NCBI GenBank assembly: GCA_937925695.1 | Contig: CALAMD010000115.1 | Coordinates: 1 to 16,199 of the forward strand | DNA: 16,199 bases | Direction: 5' to 3' | From: an uncultured Bacillaceae bacterium | GTDB taxonomy: Bacteria > Bacillota > Bacilli > Bacillales > Amphibacillaceae | Shown here: positions 14,539 through 16,199 of the stretch, one piece after another | Layout: every line of letters begins with the position of its first letter | How positions within the stretch are numbered: the first letter of the stretch is position 1 | Program-made: the position numbers and the translations under genes | The notes under the pieces: generated by a model | Database searches by the model: none | Told to the model about the DNA's origin: nothing | The model's input: only the letters and a program-made list of their open reading frames with translations

Positions 14539-15450
14539 TTGAGGATTAAATACTTGATCTTCTTTGGCATAACCATACTATTGCTGGTATTCATATTTAT
14601 CGTCATTAGACCAGACAAACCACCAATCAAGGAAGTTATTGAACAGTCCATATCCCCAAACCAAGAAACAACACTTAATGAAAATAACAATGAGGCTGAA
14701 TTGAATGAAGAAGATGATAAACAGCAAAACGATCAACAAGAAAAACTTACTTCGGAATCGATATCAGGAAAAATAATTGATTCGGTCAATGAAGCCATCG
14801 ATTTTATCTTTCCTCAGCAAATTAACATTGTTGCTATAGGTGATTCACTTACGCAAGGTGTTGGTGATCATACGAAAAATGGCGGCTATGTTGGTATTTT
14901 AGATCAAATCATTAACCACGATTTGGAAGTTGTCACATTTACGAATTTCGGTAAAGCAGGTTACCGAACAGATCAGTTACTGACATATCTTGACGACAAG
15001 GAAGTAGCAGCGAAAATTCGCCATGCTGACTTAATCATTATTACCATCGGTGCGAACGATATTATGCAAGTGGTGAAGGAAAATTTTACTGACTTAACTT
15101 ATGATTTATTTGTGACAGAAAGAGTGTATTATGAACGACGATTAGATGAGATTATGCGAAAAATCATTGACTTAAATGAGGATGTAGAAGTTTATTTATT
15201 AGGTATCTATAATCCTTTCACAAGATACTTTTATGATATTGAAGAGTTGAACAGGATTGTTGATGATTGGAATCAAACAAGTGAAACCATCACTAGCCAA
15301 TATGAACATGTAACCTTCGTGCCGATTATTGATATTTTTGCTAATCCGAACATAAACTTATTTGCCGATGATAATTTTCACCCAAATTATCGGGGATATC
15401 ATCGAATAGCAGAAAGGATATTAGAATATATTTTAACTGAGGGGGACTAG
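14539..15450 (+). CDS. ypmR: Membrane-anchored SGNH/GDSL hydrolase (YpmR-like)
   Basis: This lipase/esterase-like protein of the SGNH superfamily has 303 residues. An N-terminal hydrophobic segment (5-24) without a clear cleavage site suggests an anchored protein facing outside. Residues 25-90 are a linker very rich in Asn, Gln, Asp and Glu. The catalytic domain shows all blocks: GDSLTQG (101-107, nucleophile S103), NFGKAG with G138 (block II), GANDIM (171-176, N173) and the DDNFHPN block with D278 and H281. The substrate is unknown; lipid, wall acyl groups or glycan esters are all possible. The start is TTG, with TAGGGTGA about 7 bases upstream. ypmS follows 10 bases later, a pairing also found in B. 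subtilis, so the two probably act together at the cell surface. Confidence 0.9.
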   Translation: MRIKYLIFFGITILLLVFIFIVIRPDKPPIKEVIEQSISPNQETTLNENNNEAELNEEDDKQQNDQQEKLTSESISGKIIDSVNEAIDFIFPQQINIVAIGDSLTQGVGDHTKNGGYVGILDQIINHDLEVVTFTNFGKAGYRTDQLLTYLDDKEVAAKIRHADLIIITIGANDIMQVVKENFTDLTYDLFVTERVYYERRLDEIMRKIIDLNEDVEVYLLGIYNPFTRYFYDIEELNRIVDDWNQTSETITSQYEHVTFVPIIDIFANPNINLFADDNFHPNYRGYHRIAERILEYILTEGD

Positions 15451-15460
15451 GTAAACACTT

Positions 15461-16090
15461 ATGATGGTGAAAAAACGGCATTTAAATGACAAATGGAAGA
15501 AACTGTTTTTTAGTTTGCTCACCTTAAACATCATCACAATCATTCTGATCATTAGCCTCATTTTCTGGCCAGTAGAACAAGTTCAAATTCACACAATTGA
15601 TGAGCCACCAGCAGAAGCAAGTTCTGAATTTATTGTGCGAACGACAAAAAATAATTTAAATGAACTGATCAATGCTTATATTGAACAACTCCTTAAAGGA
15701 ACCAAACATCGATATCGCATATCTTTAGAAGATGATGTTCATTTACAAGGTGAACTTCCTGTGTTTTCAACAACAGTTCCCTTATCGATCCGTCTCGAGC
15801 CGATCGTTCAAGACAACGGTGATCTAGTTTTAGTACAAAAATCGATTTCTATCGGCTTACTTCAATTACCAAACAAAAAAATAATGGAATATATCCAGGA
15901 CTACTTGCCAATGCCAAAATGGGTAAGTATTAATCCTAAAGAAGAGGAAATACACGTAGCGATTTCAGAAATGGACATTAAAAGTAATTTTAAGGTCAGT
16001 GTAGAGCACTTTGACTTAGAAGCGAATCATTTAGCCTTTAAAATCAAAATCCCTTATCGTACTTTAGGGATTGATTTACATGATAAATAA
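15461..16090 (+). CDS. ypmS: YpmS family protein, DUF2140, single-pass membrane protein
   Basis: This is a 209-residue protein with a positively charged N-terminus, one transmembrane helix (about 16-36) and an extracytoplasmic domain of unknown function (DUF2140). Recognisable family segments are the NELINAYIEQLL helix (about 65-76), the DDVHLQGELPVFSTTVPL strand region and SEMDIKSNFKV near 171-181. It was recognised from the YpmR partner and from resemblance to B. subtilis YpmS. The start is uncertain: two ATG codons in tandem (15461, 15464) lie 14 or more bases from the strong GAGGGGGA, and TAGG at the ypmR stop is a closer but weaker site. It is co-transcribed with ypmR and ends the operon. 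Confidence 0.85.
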   Translation: MMVKKRHLNDKWKKLFFSLLTLNIITIILIISLIFWPVEQVQIHTIDEPPAEASSEFIVRTTKNNLNELINAYIEQLLKGTKHRYRISLEDDVHLQGELPVFSTTVPLSIRLEPIVQDNGDLVLVQKSISIGLLQLPNKKIMEYIQDYLPMPKWVSINPKEEEIHVAISEMDIKSNFKVSVEHFDLEANHLAFKIKIPYRTLGIDLHDK

Positions 16091-16106
16091 TGAAACGAAT
16101 ATCATT

Positions 16107-16172
16107 AAACGATCATTATATCAACTTAACGTATATCCACATGTCGTAAAGTTGATACAATGATCGTTTTTT
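16107..16172 (+). terminator. Long intrinsic terminator after ypmS
   Basis: Positions 16107-16127 and 16149-16169 are complementary over 21 positions with a single A-C mismatch, around a 21-base loop, followed by TTTTTTC. This is a stronger stem than most terminators here. Its A-rich 5' flank is weak, so it mainly serves the plus strand. Confidence 0.92.
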
Positions 16173-16199
16173 CATTTCGATCTGTATGGATAAATACTT

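Noticed and set aside
1..16199. A defence island, CRISPR array, prophage or insertion sequence
   Set aside because: No spaced direct repeats, transposase, integrase, restriction or toxin-antitoxin genes were found. Every sizeable frame belongs to a common Bacillaceae core family, with LigD the only DNA-repair gene.

Overview
The window looks like chromosomal core DNA from a low-GC Gram-positive of the Bacillaceae. The evidence is AGGAGG-type ribosome binding sites, several TTG/GTG starts, U-tailed intrinsic terminators, a SAM-I (S-box) riboswitch, a manganese (yybP-ykoY) riboswitch, and proteins closest in layout to the Bacillus subtilis LigD, TcyP, YkoY/MeeY, PgcA, AmpS, YkhA, ClsA, YpmR and YpmS families. 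The genus cannot be fixed from sequence reading alone. No transposase, phage gene, CRISPR array, rRNA or tRNA was found.

Layout. Left end (1-1430): the 3' three quarters of ligD, the bacterial end-joining ligase/polymerase, cut by the window edge and closed by a hairpin shared with the convergent neighbour. 1434-7135, all minus strand: pgcA (sugar-phosphate mutase), then a Mn riboswitch with its TerC-family transporter gene, then chrA (chromate transporter) and tcyP (cystine symporter). 7314-8732, plus strand: an AI-2E/PerM-family membrane protein followed by a 61-residue coiled-coil protein and a terminator. 8898-12212, minus strand: a closely packed clsA-ykhA-ampS group (cardiolipin synthase, acyl-CoA thioesterase, M29 aminopeptidase). 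12337-14396, plus strand: a strong sigma-A promoter, a SAM-I riboswitch and metY, encoding an O-acetylhomoserine sulfhydrylase with an unusual C-terminal extension. 14463-16172, plus strand: ypmR-ypmS, a membrane-anchored SGNH hydrolase and a DUF2140 protein, ending in a long hairpin terminator.

How the parts fit. Two sulfur functions are present: cystine uptake (TcyP) and SAM-repressed homocysteine synthesis (MetY). Metal/oxyanion transport is represented by the Mn-switched TerC protein and ChrA. Envelope functions are represented by ClsA, PgcA (supply of glucose-1-phosphate for glycolipids and wall polymers) and YpmR. Most of the window is ordinary. The points most worth a second look are the roughly 130-residue Rossmann-like tail on MetY, and a perfect 14-bp hairpin just after the S-box terminator that competes with the terminator for the same strand. 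No convincing new multi-gene system is visible.
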